Shown here: positions 26,085 to 35,182 of the stretch, one piece after another
How the letters are laid out: every line of letters begins with the position of its first letter
Position numbering within the stretch: position 1 is the first letter of the stretch
Source of the DNA: S015-6 sp964384945
GTDB lineage: Bacteria > Desulfobacterota > DSWW01
Assembly: GCA_964384945.1 (NCBI GenBank)
Contig: CAYLMK010000014.1
Coordinates: 84,766 to 148,765 of the forward strand
Length of the DNA stretch: 64,000 bases
Direction of reading: 5' to 3'
Translations under genes and position numbers: made by a program
Notes under the pieces: model-generated
The model's input: only the letters and a program-made list of their open reading frames with translations
Database searches by the model: none
Told to the model about the DNA's origin: nothing

Positions 26085-26324
26085 ATGTCAAAAGTCCTTT
26101 CCCTGAAGCTCAAGGACGAAATCTTCCGCGAAGCCGAGGAGATCCTGCGTCGGAACAAGCGGCCCAGGAATGCGTACCTGAACGAAGCCGTCGACTTCTA
26201 CAACAAGCTCTGGAAACGAAAGCTGCTCAAGAGGACCTTGGCCAGGGAATCGGCCCTGGTGGCCGGCGATTCGCTGGAAGTCCTGCGCTGCTTTGAGAAG
26301 ATCGAGGATGAACTGCCGGAGTGA
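26085..26324 (+). CDS. Antitoxin of a MazEF/PemIK-type pair
   Basis: A 79-residue protein. The N-terminal stretch MSKVLSLKLKDEIFREAEEIL followed by RPRNAYLNEAVDFYN fits a ribbon-helix-helix DNA-binding domain, and the acidic C-terminus (EKIEDELPE) fits a toxin-binding tail. GGGAGGAGCGCC precedes the ATG. The stop is 6 bases before the MazF-like start. The assignment rests mainly on the partner gene. Confidence 0.7.
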   Translation: MSKVLSLKLKDEIFREAEEILRRNKRPRNAYLNEAVDFYNKLWKRKLLKRTLARESALVAGDSLEVLRCFEKIEDELPE

Positions 26325-26330
26325 CCAGCC

Positions 26331-26669
26331 ATGGAGATCAGGAAGGGCCGCGTCTACACAGCGGATTTGAACCCGAATATCGGAACGGAACCAGGCAAGG
26401 TTCGCCCCGTCGTCGTCGTTCAGACCGACCTCCTCAATGGGGTCCACCCCTCGACCGTAATCTGCCCCATCACGACCCACGTCCAACCCGAGGCACGGGT
26501 TCTGAGGGTTCATCTGGCCAGAGGCGAGGCGGGCCTGAAAAAGCCCTCTGACATCATGGTCGATCAGGTTCGTGCCATTGACAACCGCAGGTTTCTCAAA
26601 GAGACCGGGAAACTCTCCCGACGAAGCCTTGAGAAGCTGATGCGGAACCTGCATGTCCTTTTGTCCTAA
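26331..26669 (+). CDS. MazF/PemK-family endoribonuclease toxin
   Basis: A 112-residue MazF-like protein. The family start is clear (IRKGRVYTADLNPNIGTEPGKVRPVVVVQ), with the RP pair after the conserved Gly, ICPITTH, and the VDQVRAID block that carries active-site residues. It cleaves mRNA or tRNA in known members. The gene is intact and follows its antitoxin directly. It sits at the edge of the gene-poor region, as such modules often do. Confidence 0.85.
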   Translation: MEIRKGRVYTADLNPNIGTEPGKVRPVVVVQTDLLNGVHPSTVICPITTHVQPEARVLRVHLARGEAGLKKPSDIMVDQVRAIDNRRFLKETGKLSRRSLEKLMRNLHVLLS

Positions 26670-26763
26670 CGGCCTCTCTCATGCGGTGTTCAAGCAGGCG
26701 ATCCTGGCAAACGCGGAAAGAATCTTGCCCGGCCACAACGCCCGAGTGGAGGAGGCGTAGAAA

Positions 26764-26892
26764 ATGAGGCTTTTCATTACCTGGTTCTCTCTGGGGGCGA
26801 GGATCCTCTTCTCTGGTTTTTTTGTGCTTGCTCTAGCGGAGCTTGTGGATGACGTGGAATCTCCTTTGACTATGGCCGTGTTCATTTTCTAG
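26764..26892 (+). CDS. Possible 42-residue hydrophobic protein
   Basis: A short frame with GGAGGAGGCG before its ATG. The product has one hydrophobic segment (about residues 3-25, LFITWFSLGARILFSGFFVL) and an acidic middle. It starts 4 bases after the stop of the remnant frame. It could be a small membrane protein or chance. Confidence 0.3.
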   Translation: MRLFITWFSLGARILFSGFFVLALAELVDDVESPLTMAVFIF

Positions 26893-26964
26893 AGCGGGCT
26901 TGTTGGCCTATTTGCAGTCGTCGCCTCCAAAACCTGGAGGTGCGTAATCCGGTCTACACACTGT

Positions 26965-27150
26965 CTCTCTGCTGTGTGATGAGTTTCCGACCCGAGCCAG
27001 ATATCGTCCTTGTGTCAGTGTCTTGAGAAGCGTTTCCAGATTCTCAAAGACCAGCCCCTGCTCGGCCTTCAATCTCTCTCCTTTTTCTCCACGCTTCCAA
27101 GCCTGAATGAATCCTTGGGCCGTGTTGGTCGAATCGCCGATCCCGATTTA
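26965..27150 (-). pseudogene. Remnant of an HTH-type antitoxin/regulator
   Basis: Translating the - strand gives an uninterrupted stretch containing FIQAWKRGEKGE and LVFENLETLLKTLTQGRY. This resembles the N-terminal part of COG4190-type (HVO_A0114-like) regulators that accompany toxins, which usually read FxxLExLLxxLTxxR. No intact start or DNA-binding part is visible. The call is tentative. Confidence 0.25.
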
Positions 27151-27960
27151 AATCTTTTTTTTCACCTCCGTCCTTTCCTCACACTATCAATATCTTTCAA
27201 GGAAGGTGTGGTGAAAGTTCAGCTAACCGCTCAAGAATACGAACCTCTTACGTCAGTCCGCAGAATCCCTGGCATGCGTGCTGGAGAGGATAACCCTGAG
27301 CCCCTCGGTCTCCAGGAACTCAGCGCTGATGCTCTAATGCAATGGACGTGCGGACGTCCCTACAAATTCCCCACCGGTGCCGGCGTACACCGATCATCCC
27401 TCTCTTCACTGATAGATTCCCACGTAGGTATCGGATCCGAGACATCGCCTTCCCATCCACCATCCTACGTCTCTGATGCCTCTCCCAGCTGAGAAATTCG
27501 ACTACCTCCACGTCCTCGAAGCTCTCTTGGCTCTTCCGGCTCCCTGCTGTTCCATGCTCTCATGGCCGTTCCACGTTCCTTCTTCGAATGTCTTGAAGCC
27601 AATCATGGAAGGATACAGCGCCCGTTTTCTGTATCTGCACCCCCTGATATTATCTCAATTACTTGCTCAACATCCAAAATGATGGACTTCCAGCATATCA
27701 CATCTTCGAAACAAACCTCGCCAGCCGCAAGTGAGCGTGATCACGCTTATTGATGGCTTCGTTTTCGCGATACTTGATGGAGGCTCCCCTGCTCGGTTCG
27801 GGAATCCAGGAGGGCAAACATCCCAGGACCGTGGCCCGAACCGTACTTTGCCGTCGGCTGGGCCTCCGGCAAAGATGAGTGGGACGGGGTGATAGCAAAC
27901 CCCATGCCACTCGGATTCGAGCCTCTTTCCGGTAAGGTGTTGGAATCAAGCTTCTTTCCC

Positions 27961-28014
27961 CTGATCACGATAAATGATGGAAAAGGGAGCTTCTCCCTCA
28001 AAGATCGTGATCAG
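27961..28014. repeat. Nested inverted repeat
   Basis: Perfect 11-bp outer arms CTGATCACGAT (27961-27971) and ATCGTGATCAG (28004-28014) enclose an inner stem GGGAG-ctt-CTCCC (27985-27997). It lies in the gene-poor region with no adjoining gene. It could be a structured RNA, a mobile-element end or a decayed operator. Confidence 0.5.
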
Positions 28015-28339
28015 AAAGACGGGGGTTCTCAATCGATTTTCATGCTCACGCTGACGCAAGAGGCAATCCTTCGACGTTGCCTGCAGTAGGCGGTCAATGG
28101 TCTTCTTGGTAATTCTCATCCAGTAATTTCGAGTGAGATGTCTCCTGCTCGGCATCCGCTTCCTACGCATCTGACGCCGAGATGATCACGGCAATCAGAA
28201 TGCTGCGAACCATTCCCGGGCTTTTGCCGGTTTTCGCTTTTTTTGGAAAGTCCTTCACTCCCCCCAGAGATTGCACTCCGGTTGAAAAGCCACAGGGTTC
28301 TGCACCACCTGCCTTGAGACTGTACGAATGGAAGGAGGG

Positions 28340-30898
28340 TTACAGACTGATTCGGTGGGATCCTCTATCCAGTTCTTCCACAGGCTGACCCTCGAGGTCC
28401 AGTATAAAGGGAATGGGGGACTCTATCGCCAAGGATAGCCTATCGACTTCGACCTTTATGAAGCCATTTGGCGTGGGTACGGAACCTCTCGCCCATTCCA
28501 ACTTGCCCAATCGAGGCGCGATGCGAGCCACTCCATATCCAGGCACTGCGGGCTGGACGCCCAGTGTGTAGAACATCACATCCCTTGCTGTTGTACAGCT
28601 CCAGCCATGACAATTCGTGCCCCCGGTCCACAGCTCTCCAATCGTATCGTATCCCGTCTCCAGGTATCTCGCCCACCTTCTATACAGCTCCGGCATAAGA
28701 TCCGCCCTTCCCGCCATGGCCACTGCGTCATGCACAACGTATTGCATGAAGGGTTGGGCAAGCACGACATCCTTCTCCAGGTCCCAGTCCGGCTGATATG
28801 TACCCTCGATGATCCTACGCACTTTTTGCGGATCGATCCTGCCTTCCTGGTCCCCCATCCACGGACGGTCCACCAACCTTTCCACGTCGGTAATTCTCTC
28901 AAGGATCCGCGCCAGTCGCTCTTGGGGCGCAAGTCCCGCGCATATCGCAAGGGCACCCGCCAACTGGCTCATGGCCTTCTGCGGGACCCCGTCTTTCACG
29001 TGATCCACGTACGATCCCTTGGATTCGTCCCAGAATACCTCAAACGCGATTCTTATCTTCTCATACAGTCTGCGGGCCCATTCCTCTCTGTTACGATCGT
29101 CCAACCACGCAGCCATTTCCGCGTATTCCTTCAGGCCTCGGGCCCATAGTGCATTGATGCAAGAAGAGGTGTCTTCCACCATGACGAACGACCAGTCGAT
29201 GAGATTCCATTCAGGCACATCGCTCAGCAGGCCATTGGAGCCCTGGTACTGTGCGTACCACTGGAGAAGTCGCTCGATGGTGGGCATCATTTCTCCGACA
29301 AGTTCTTTGTCCCCCATGAAAAGGTGGAGAAGGTAGACGGAATGCACCCAGTGCAATCCCCAGTCCGGGATCGTCATGACCCTGAAATGCTCCAGTTCGC
29401 TGGCAACACTGATGGGCAACAGCCCATCACTCCGTGGGGAGTTCCCCAGGACGACCTGCTGAGCGGCCAGACTCCAGTCCGGGTTATTCGTCAAATGTAC
29501 GAGTATCTCAACGACCGAATCCCCTGTAAAAGAACGTTGCTCGCGTGTGGGACAATCCAGCATCGCGTCCTGTGAGTTGAGAGAGACAGTTCGAATGCCT
29601 GCCTTGTAAATGGCGTTCAGCACCTCATCACTGCATTCAAAGTAGGCATCCGCGGACCAGGGGAACAGCTGCTCTTCCGTGAAGAAGCTCGTCAAGGCCA
29701 CGGGACCGGAGGCCTTTCGTATCAAAACGATCACATAACGGAAGCCTTTCGTGTCAAAGGGCCTGAAGACATCTTGATGTCCTCTCGCCGTATACCTTGC
29801 CCCACAATACATGGTCGTCGGATTGAGGGGATCGAGAGCCGTACAGTCCTCCATGAAGGCCATATCCACAACGGCACCTGCGGGAGCAACCATATCCAGT
29901 TGAACGATTCCTGCGACAATGGATCCCATATCGATGAGGCATCGTACGTACCCGCCCTGGGGAATCACAACCGGTTTGGGCAACCCTTGTTCCGGTTCGG
30001 TCCATTCGATCGGGTCTCTACCAAGGGACTCCAGACATTGGATCACCGGATCGTCGTGTTCCCCTAGCACGTCCTTTTCGATGTATTCCACCTTAACGGA
30101 CCTGGGACGCTTGATCTCCCCACCCAGTTTCGGTATGGGTCGAGGGAAGAGGGGACCGTACGGATACGAAGGAGGCTGCGTGTGTGCGAGTCCCCCTGAA
30201 GGGATTTCCTTCAACTGACAGAATTCAACATGTGCCGACAGCATATTCAAAGCCGGGACACGTGCGGCATTCATCCATTCGAGATCGTCGTAATCTCTTG
30301 AGTTCCAGTTGCACGGCAACTTTCGCGCGTCAAGGATTTCGATAGGAAGACCGGATCTCACCGAATGGGCGGATCGCAATTCCGTCCACGCGTCACTCTT
30401 GAGCACCTTCCAGGCTTCGTCACTGACCAGCCAATTGCCTTCTCCAAGGTGCGCCTCGAAAACCATAACGGCGGACCGTCCCAGTTCCGTATTGTACATT
30501 GCGGGCATCCACCAGGATCTCGGGATACCGTAGTACTTGACACAGACGGCAAGCGTATTCCGGCCTTCTTCGAGATAGGGCGCCAGATCAAACAGATCGT
30601 AATGGAGTCTATGCGGCTGACTCCTTATGGGACCACGAAAGACTTCCTTTTCGTTCGCGTAAAGAATATATCTCGAGTCTGCCGTTATCCGCGTCGGCAC
30701 CCCCTCGGAAGTCTTCTGCCAGTTGAAGGATCTCCGGAACAGGAGGTGAACTTCTTCTCGCTCCGCAACGCTGGGGTCTTCGGTCGCCTCGTTGGTTTTC
30801 CTGATCGGCCATGAGATCCAATGGCCTCTCCATCTGAGTTCCGGGAAATCGTGCTTTGTGATCTTTCTCACCGGGCCGCCCGTCTCCTTCCGGATCAT
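28340..30898 (-). CDS. GH78-family alpha-L-rhamnosidase, cytoplasmic
   Basis: An 852-residue GH78 enzyme that removes terminal alpha-L-rhamnose from plant glycosides such as flavonoid rhamnosides. N-terminal beta-sandwich domains lead into the (alpha/alpha)6 catalytic barrel, whose signature DCPTREQRSFTGDSV is present near residue 430, with GELWTGGTNCHGWS later. It ends in the usual beta domain (GSHRISL). No signal peptide is visible, so cytoplasmic action on imported glycosides is likely. The start at 30898 is chosen for its GGGAGGAG site; longer frame upstream is the GMC gene read in another frame. It is the last gene of the long - strand cluster and lies 80 bases after the GMC oxidoreductase gene. 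Confidence 0.9.
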   Translation of the reverse strand: MIRKETGGPVRKITKHDFPELRWRGHWISWPIRKTNEATEDPSVAEREEVHLLFRRSFNWQKTSEGVPTRITADSRYILYANEKEVFRGPIRSQPHRLHYDLFDLAPYLEEGRNTLAVCVKYYGIPRSWWMPAMYNTELGRSAVMVFEAHLGEGNWLVSDEAWKVLKSDAWTELRSAHSVRSGLPIEILDARKLPCNWNSRDYDDLEWMNAARVPALNMLSAHVEFCQLKEIPSGGLAHTQPPSYPYGPLFPRPIPKLGGEIKRPRSVKVEYIEKDVLGEHDDPVIQCLESLGRDPIEWTEPEQGLPKPVVIPQGGYVRCLIDMGSIVAGIVQLDMVAPAGAVVDMAFMEDCTALDPLNPTTMYCGARYTARGHQDVFRPFDTKGFRYVIVLIRKASGPVALTSFFTEEQLFPWSADAYFECSDEVLNAIYKAGIRTVSLNSQDAMLDCPTREQRSFTGDSVVEILVHLTNNPDWSLAAQQVVLGNSPRSDGLLPISVASELEHFRVMTIPDWGLHWVHSVYLLHLFMGDKELVGEMMPTIERLLQWYAQYQGSNGLLSDVPEWNLIDWSFVMVEDTSSCINALWARGLKEYAEMAAWLDDRNREEWARRLYEKIRIAFEVFWDESKGSYVDHVKDGVPQKAMSQLAGALAICAGLAPQERLARILERITDVERLVDRPWMGDQEGRIDPQKVRRIIEGTYQPDWDLEKDVVLAQPFMQYVVHDAVAMAGRADLMPELYRRWARYLETGYDTIGELWTGGTNCHGWSCTTARDVMFYTLGVQPAVPGYGVARIAPRLGKLEWARGSVPTPNGFIKVEVDRLSLAIESPIPFILDLEGQPVEELDRGSHRISL

Positions 30899-30978
30899 CT
30901 CTCCTCCCATCGCCATGTGGATGTGCCCGCACCGCAAGCCCCCTTCAAGTCCTGCTAGAAGGGTGCTGTTCGTTGTAC

Positions 30979-32643
30979 CTACAGCCCTCCCCTCGTGCAT
31001 TCTTTCGCGATGTACTCGCAGGCCCGGGCAGTAAGAGCCACACTTGTAAGGGTGTGGCCAACGCTGCCGCAACTCACGCAACAACTCCCATCCGTAACGA
31101 ACAGGTTTTTCACGTCCCAACACTGGTTGTACGGATCGAGGACCGATTTGGACGGATCTTCGCCCATGCGGGCGCCTCCACACTCGTGGATGACCGCACC
31201 CGGCGCCACGCTCTTGGCGAATGCCTTGCGCAAGACCCACCGGCTCACGAAATCTAACCGACCGCTCTCGTCCAGTCCGACGAGAGGATTGCCCGCGAAT
31301 TTGATGTCGAACCCACACAGCCGGGCCATCGTCTTCATGCTCTCCAGGATGTGGCGCATCATGGCGTGCTCGTTCTTGAAGAACCTGCATTCGACGTGTG
31401 CCACCGGGATCCCCCAGGCATCCCTCTTGTTCCTGTCGATGGAAATCCGATTCTCCGCGTAAGGAAGGGTTTCCCCGAACCCCAGCATCCCGAACACGGA
31501 CGGCTGGTCGTCCGGCGCGTACATGCCCCCGACTGTGGCCTGGATACCGTAGCCTCTTACGAACGTCTCCTCGCCTCCCTTCCCCAGGTTCTGGAACCTC
31601 GGCAAGTAGACGCCGTGAGCCGGCACGTAAGGGTCCCGGTCCAGGGAAGGGTCGTACTGCCAGCCGGTCGAGCCGGGGATCGACCCGAAGACGAGGCTCG
31701 TGCACTGGTCCATGAAATAGCGGCCAAGGAGGCCCGAGGAATTCCCCAACCCATCCGGATGCTTCGGGCACGCGGAGTTGAGCAGGAGGCGGACAGACTC
31801 GATGGTGGAGGCGCAAAGGACCACCACGTGCGCGCGTACCTTGTGGACCTCCCGGGTGTTCCGGTCCACGAACACGACGCCGTCGGCCTTGCCGGTGGTT
31901 GGATCCGTGGTGATCTGCTTGACCACCGCGTCGGTGCGCAGGGTGAGGCGGCCTGTCTCCAGAGCGGCGAGCACAGGCAGAGGAACCCGTTTCAGATTCG
32001 GCACCAGCATCCTCAGGGGCATGACACGTCTTTCCGGCCATTCGGCCTCCACCTTCTTCTTGAACTCGGCCTCCAGAGCGGTGAAACAGGGTGCCTTGAC
32101 GTACAGGCCATCCGGGACGGCCGGGTGCCTTTCACAGGTGCCGTAAACCCCCAGAAAGGTCTCCACCTTGTCGTAATAGGGGGCCAATTCCTGATACGTC
32201 ACGGGCCAGTCCTCGCCGTGTCCGTCCCGGCTCGCCGCCTTGAAATCATAATCCGACATGCGCAGTACGACCCGGCCCCACGTGTGCAGCCGTCCGCCCA
32301 GTTGTCTTCCCCTCGGCCACAGGTAGAACTGGTCCTTCGGGGTGGTATATGGGTTCTGCCGGTCGTTCACGTAGAGGTGCCGGGTATGCCGGGAGAATCC
32401 CGTAAACCGTGCCTGGATATGCTGCCCTGCAAGGGCAGCTCGGAGACGGACGCCCATTTCGAGTCCCTTCGGGTGTCCGGAAGAGTTCAAATCCGGGAAA
32501 TCCCGCTCCGAGATATTGCGGCCCGCCTCCAGCAGCAGGACTTCGAGTCCCTTTTCGGTGAGTTCCTTGGCAGCCATGCTTCCCGTGGCGCCCGAGCCCA
32601 CAACAACGGCGTCGTATATCCTGCCCGTCACTTCCGTCATCAT
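30979..32643 (-). CDS. GMC-family FAD oxidoreductase, candidate (C-)glycoside 3-oxidase
   Basis: A 554-residue glucose-methanol-choline family flavoprotein. The FAD motif VVVGSGATGSMAAKELTEKG is at the N-terminus, and the C-terminal active-site block has His in HECGGARMG and in SVGHTLTS. Known relatives (pyranose 2-oxidase, the FAD-dependent C-glycoside 3-oxidase CarA) oxidise sugar hydroxyls. The gene lies next to both subunits of a C-glycoside deglycosidase, and these enzymes need a 3-keto sugar, so oxidation of the glycosyl C3 is the likely role. The physiological electron acceptor in an anaerobe is unknown. GGGGAGAGG precedes the ATG at 32643. Confidence 0.8.
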   Translation of the reverse strand: MMTEVTGRIYDAVVVGSGATGSMAAKELTEKGLEVLLLEAGRNISERDFPDLNSSGHPKGLEMGVRLRAALAGQHIQARFTGFSRHTRHLYVNDRQNPYTTPKDQFYLWPRGRQLGGRLHTWGRVVLRMSDYDFKAASRDGHGEDWPVTYQELAPYYDKVETFLGVYGTCERHPAVPDGLYVKAPCFTALEAEFKKKVEAEWPERRVMPLRMLVPNLKRVPLPVLAALETGRLTLRTDAVVKQITTDPTTGKADGVVFVDRNTREVHKVRAHVVVLCASTIESVRLLLNSACPKHPDGLGNSSGLLGRYFMDQCTSLVFGSIPGSTGWQYDPSLDRDPYVPAHGVYLPRFQNLGKGGEETFVRGYGIQATVGGMYAPDDQPSVFGMLGFGETLPYAENRISIDRNKRDAWGIPVAHVECRFFKNEHAMMRHILESMKTMARLCGFDIKFAGNPLVGLDESGRLDFVSRWVLRKAFAKSVAPGAVIHECGGARMGEDPSKSVLDPYNQCWDVKNLFVTDGSCCVSCGSVGHTLTSVALTARACEYIAKECTRGGL

Positions 32644-32740
32644 GCCTCTCCCCTTTGGAGCGTCCTCCCCGATCCGAAGGAAGACACGCAATGTCCCATG
32701 ATTCCTACCATTCCGGCTCGGACCATAAAGGCGCGAACTG

Positions 32741-33733
32741 TCAGGTCGGTATCGGCTCATACCCAAGATGGCGCCGCAGCAGGTTCTGATGTTTCCTTAC
32801 CATCTCCACCGCGTTCGGCTCGGCATCCAGAGCCCACCCTTCGTATTCCGAACAGATATAGCCCTCATACCCTGACTCCCGCATTACCTTAAGCATGTCC
32901 CCGTAAGCGATGGAGGGCTCTTCACCGTTTTGGTCGATGTCGAAGAATTTCCCGTGCACATTCACGGCAAACGGCATGCAGGCTGCCAGGGAATCCGCAT
33001 CCTGGATGGAAGCGACGTGAAGGCACAGCTCCGCCAGCGGTCTCAGTTCTTCCGGGATTCCCACCGCATCCACGGCACTCATCCATTTTCTGGACTCCGT
33101 CGACACCAGGAAGCTGACCAGCTTGTCCATAAGGTCTCGCGGAAATCCCGCCGCGACTATGGCGCCGGTCAGGCGCGGGGGAATGGTGTGCGCCCATCCT
33201 CCCATGTCCGGAATCACGCCAAAATGGGGAGAATCGATCTCTCTGAGTCGCTCGATGTTCAATCCTCCCTCCATCATGAACTCCACGGTGTAGGGCGCAT
33301 GGATCTCCACGCCCAGCTTGATCCCGTATTGCTCGGCCTGTTCCAGTCCCCGCAGGGCCACTTCCACGGGCGTGGTGGCCGCGAGCCTCATGACCGGAAT
33401 CCCCAGTTCGTGGGCATGTCTCAGGTCCCTCTTGATCTGACGGACCATCTCCTCCGCGGTCAATCTTCCGTTGGTCCTGATTCCGGTGTCCACATACGCC
33501 GTGCAGCAGGTGAACTCCAGGCCGCATCGTTCTACGGCCCTTCTGAGTCTCACCAGCTCCTGCATTGAGGGATGCGGCCAGTTGGGGATGTGGGCCGCGT
33601 TCAGTATCTCCACACCGGTTGCCCCCAACTCGGCGACTTTGGCGATGCATTCTTCGACGGACATCGCGTGTGATCTCAATTCCTGTTGAAACCCATACAG
33701 GGCCACTGCGAGCTTCAATTTGCCCTGCCTCAT
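32741..33733 (-). CDS. C-glycoside deglycosidase alpha subunit (TIM barrel, DgpC/CarC-like)
   Basis: A 330-residue sugar-isomerase/AP-endonuclease-2-type TIM barrel, the size of known C-glycoside deglycosidase catalytic subunits. Probable metal and catalytic residues are E143 and H145 in GVEIHAPY, D176 in IPDMGGW, His in NVHGKFFDID and Glu in CSEYEGW. Such enzymes cleave the C-C bond of a 3-oxo-C-glycoside by beta-elimination. The decisive evidence is the neighbour 16 bases upstream, a DUF6379 small subunit, which is known only as the partner of this enzyme. The combination is the established CGD heterodimer, though the exact aglycone is unknown. Confidence 0.85.
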   Translation of the reverse strand: MRQGKLKLAVALYGFQQELRSHAMSVEECIAKVAELGATGVEILNAAHIPNWPHPSMQELVRLRRAVERCGLEFTCCTAYVDTGIRTNGRLTAEEMVRQIKRDLRHAHELGIPVMRLAATTPVEVALRGLEQAEQYGIKLGVEIHAPYTVEFMMEGGLNIERLREIDSPHFGVIPDMGGWAHTIPPRLTGAIVAAGFPRDLMDKLVSFLVSTESRKWMSAVDAVGIPEELRPLAELCLHVASIQDADSLAACMPFAVNVHGKFFDIDQNGEEPSIAYGDMLKVMRESGYEGYICSEYEGWALDAEPNAVEMVRKHQNLLRRHLGYEPIPT

Positions 33734-33748
33734 GCTGAGCTCCGTGTC

Positions 33749-34174
33749 TCACTTCATGACAAGAGTCTTGCTGTCAAAGGAATTCTCGTACAGCGGGCCC
33801 TGGTCCGGATCCATGGATTCCGGCTTCAGCAGTTCCCACCGGAACCGCGCGTACAGCTCGACCTGGTGCTCACCCGGATCGAGTCCGCCCTCCTGGTTAA
33901 CGATCAGCGAGGGCCTTGTGTCGACACTCCACCATTCGCTTTCCAGCCAGGGCACCTCGTCCATCCTGAAATGGGTGCCCCGCAGGCACAGTTCCATGAC
34001 CCTTTCGTCCACGAGTTCACCGTCCACCTTCAACAGGAACTGCTCGAAGCAGGAAAGCGGAAGCGCCCGGTAGAACGGAAGTTCCATTTCGATCTTGTAG
34101 CCGATCACTTCGTTCCCGTAACGGATATTCTCGAATCCCTCTCTTGCAATGAAGTACTGGTCCAGTCCGATCAT
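33749..34174 (-). CDS. C-glycoside deglycosidase beta subunit (DUF6379, DgpB/CarB-like)
   Basis: A 141-residue beta-rich protein of the DUF6379 / C-glycoside deglycosidase beta subunit family. Typical segments are IRYGNEVIGYKIEMELPFYRA, FLLKVDGELV and HQVELYARFRW. It has no catalytic motif of its own and completes the active site of the alpha subunit. The ATG at 34174 is chosen for its GAGGAGA site; longer open frame upstream lies inside the amidohydrolase gene. It ends 15 bases before the alpha-subunit gene. Confidence 0.85.
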   Translation of the reverse strand: MIGLDQYFIAREGFENIRYGNEVIGYKIEMELPFYRALPLSCFEQFLLKVDGELVDERVMELCLRGTHFRMDEVPWLESEWWSVDTRPSLIVNQEGGLDPGEHQVELYARFRWELLKPESMDPDQGPLYENSFDSKTLVMK

Positions 34175-34224
34175 TTCGCGTCTCCTCGGTTTGGGCATTC
34201 CCTCTCTACACCCTCCTCCAGTGG

Positions 34225-35157
34225 TTACTCGATTCCGAACACCTCCATCGCGGTGCCGCACAGAATCGCTTCCATCTCTTCTTCCTGGAAGGCCACATCG
34301 GTCTGGGGGTCGGTGAAGACTTTCACGTACTGATCCGTCGGGAGGATCGCGCAGGGCAGCGGCGTATCCGTGGCCCACATGAGCTTTGCCGCGCCGCACT
34401 CCTCGATCAGGAGTCTCAGCCACTCGTAAAATCTCCCGGCGCCCCAGGACACATAGGAAACCTGATGGTAGGAGAGGTCAAAATAGACGTTCGGTATCAG
34501 CTTCCCGTACATCACCGCCTCGTTCCACAGATCCATGGCCACGTGGGCCATGATCATCTTCGTATCCGGAAACCGCATAGCCGCCTCGGCAATGAACACG
34601 GGCCGCTGCGTGTCCAGGCTGACCGGAGCAGCAGGCTGCGCTCCTGTGTGAAACATGATCGGTACGCCCCATTCGCCGCACTTCTCATAAAAGGGATACA
34701 GGACCTCATCCGTTGCCCGGAACCCCGCAGCCGGATGCAGCTTGATCCCCTTCATGCCCCATTGCTCCATACAACTTTCACAATGTTTCATGGCGCCCGG
34801 TCGGCGGGGATCCAAGGCTGCAAGGGCGACGAATCGATCCGGGTTGGCTTGGGCGATCTCCGCATAGATCCTGTTTGCCTCGAAGGGATGGATCTCCGGA
34901 TCCCCGATCTCAGGCCCGAAATCCGAACCGAAGATCACCGCCCTCTCAATTCCTGCGGCATCCATGGTCTCAAGCAGCCTTTTCCCGCCCGGATCGTACA
35001 TCCCCTGAATCAGGTTCCTCCGAACGTCCTCGAGGGACATGTCCAGTTTGAACTTGTTCTTCATGGCCAGCCTCATGGTCCTAGCCATGCCCATCTCATA
35101 GGCCTCCGGGATGCCCTTTTCCATGAATATGTGCGCATGCGCGTCGATGATTCTCAT
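34225..35157 (-). CDS. Amidohydrolase family 2 metal-dependent hydrolase/decarboxylase
   Basis: A 310-residue TIM-barrel amidohydrolase of the ACMSD-related group. Metal ligands are visible: DAHAH at residues 5-9, His in IMFHTGAQ, His in IMAHVAM and Asp in MWATDTPL. The group includes aromatic-acid decarboxylases such as gamma-resorcylate decarboxylase and ring-product hydrolases. Its place beside the C-glycoside deglycosidase suggests action on the released aglycone or a derived acid, but the direction and substrate are unknown. It starts 26 bases after the OYE-type gene. Confidence 0.8.
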   Translation of the reverse strand: MRIIDAHAHIFMEKGIPEAYEMGMARTMRLAMKNKFKLDMSLEDVRRNLIQGMYDPGGKRLLETMDAAGIERAVIFGSDFGPEIGDPEIHPFEANRIYAEIAQANPDRFVALAALDPRRPGAMKHCESCMEQWGMKGIKLHPAAGFRATDEVLYPFYEKCGEWGVPIMFHTGAQPAAPVSLDTQRPVFIAEAAMRFPDTKMIMAHVAMDLWNEAVMYGKLIPNVYFDLSYHQVSYVSWGAGRFYEWLRLLIEECGAAKLMWATDTPLPCAILPTDQYVKVFTDPQTDVAFQEEEMEAILCGTAMEVFGIE

Positions 35158-35182
35158 CGGCTTTCCTCCCCTTCGCTCGTGG

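Larger units (their letters stand above)
26670..28339. other. Gene-poor region with decayed remnants
   Basis: About 1.7 kb of visibly more AT-rich sequence between the toxin gene and the GH78 gene. A 25-residue frame ending at 26760 (AVFKQAILANAERILPG) looks like the tail of a lost gene, perhaps an amidohydrolase. A small hydrophobic frame (26764-26892), an antitoxin-like remnant on the - strand (about 26965-27150) and a nested inverted repeat (27961-28014) are described separately. Other frames here show no family signature. Confidence 0.5.

Noticed and set aside
25730..26158. Open frame on the - strand across the palindrome and antitoxin leader
   Set aside because: No recognisable domain, no ribosome-binding site, and it overlaps the antitoxin promoter.
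27010..27492. 160-codon open frame on the + strand in the gene-poor region
   Set aside because: No start signal or family match; the opposite strand carries the more protein-like remnant.
30899..32041. N-terminal extension of the GH78 frame
   Set aside because: This part is the GMC oxidoreductase gene read in another frame; the GH78 domain starts at the well-placed ATG at 30898.
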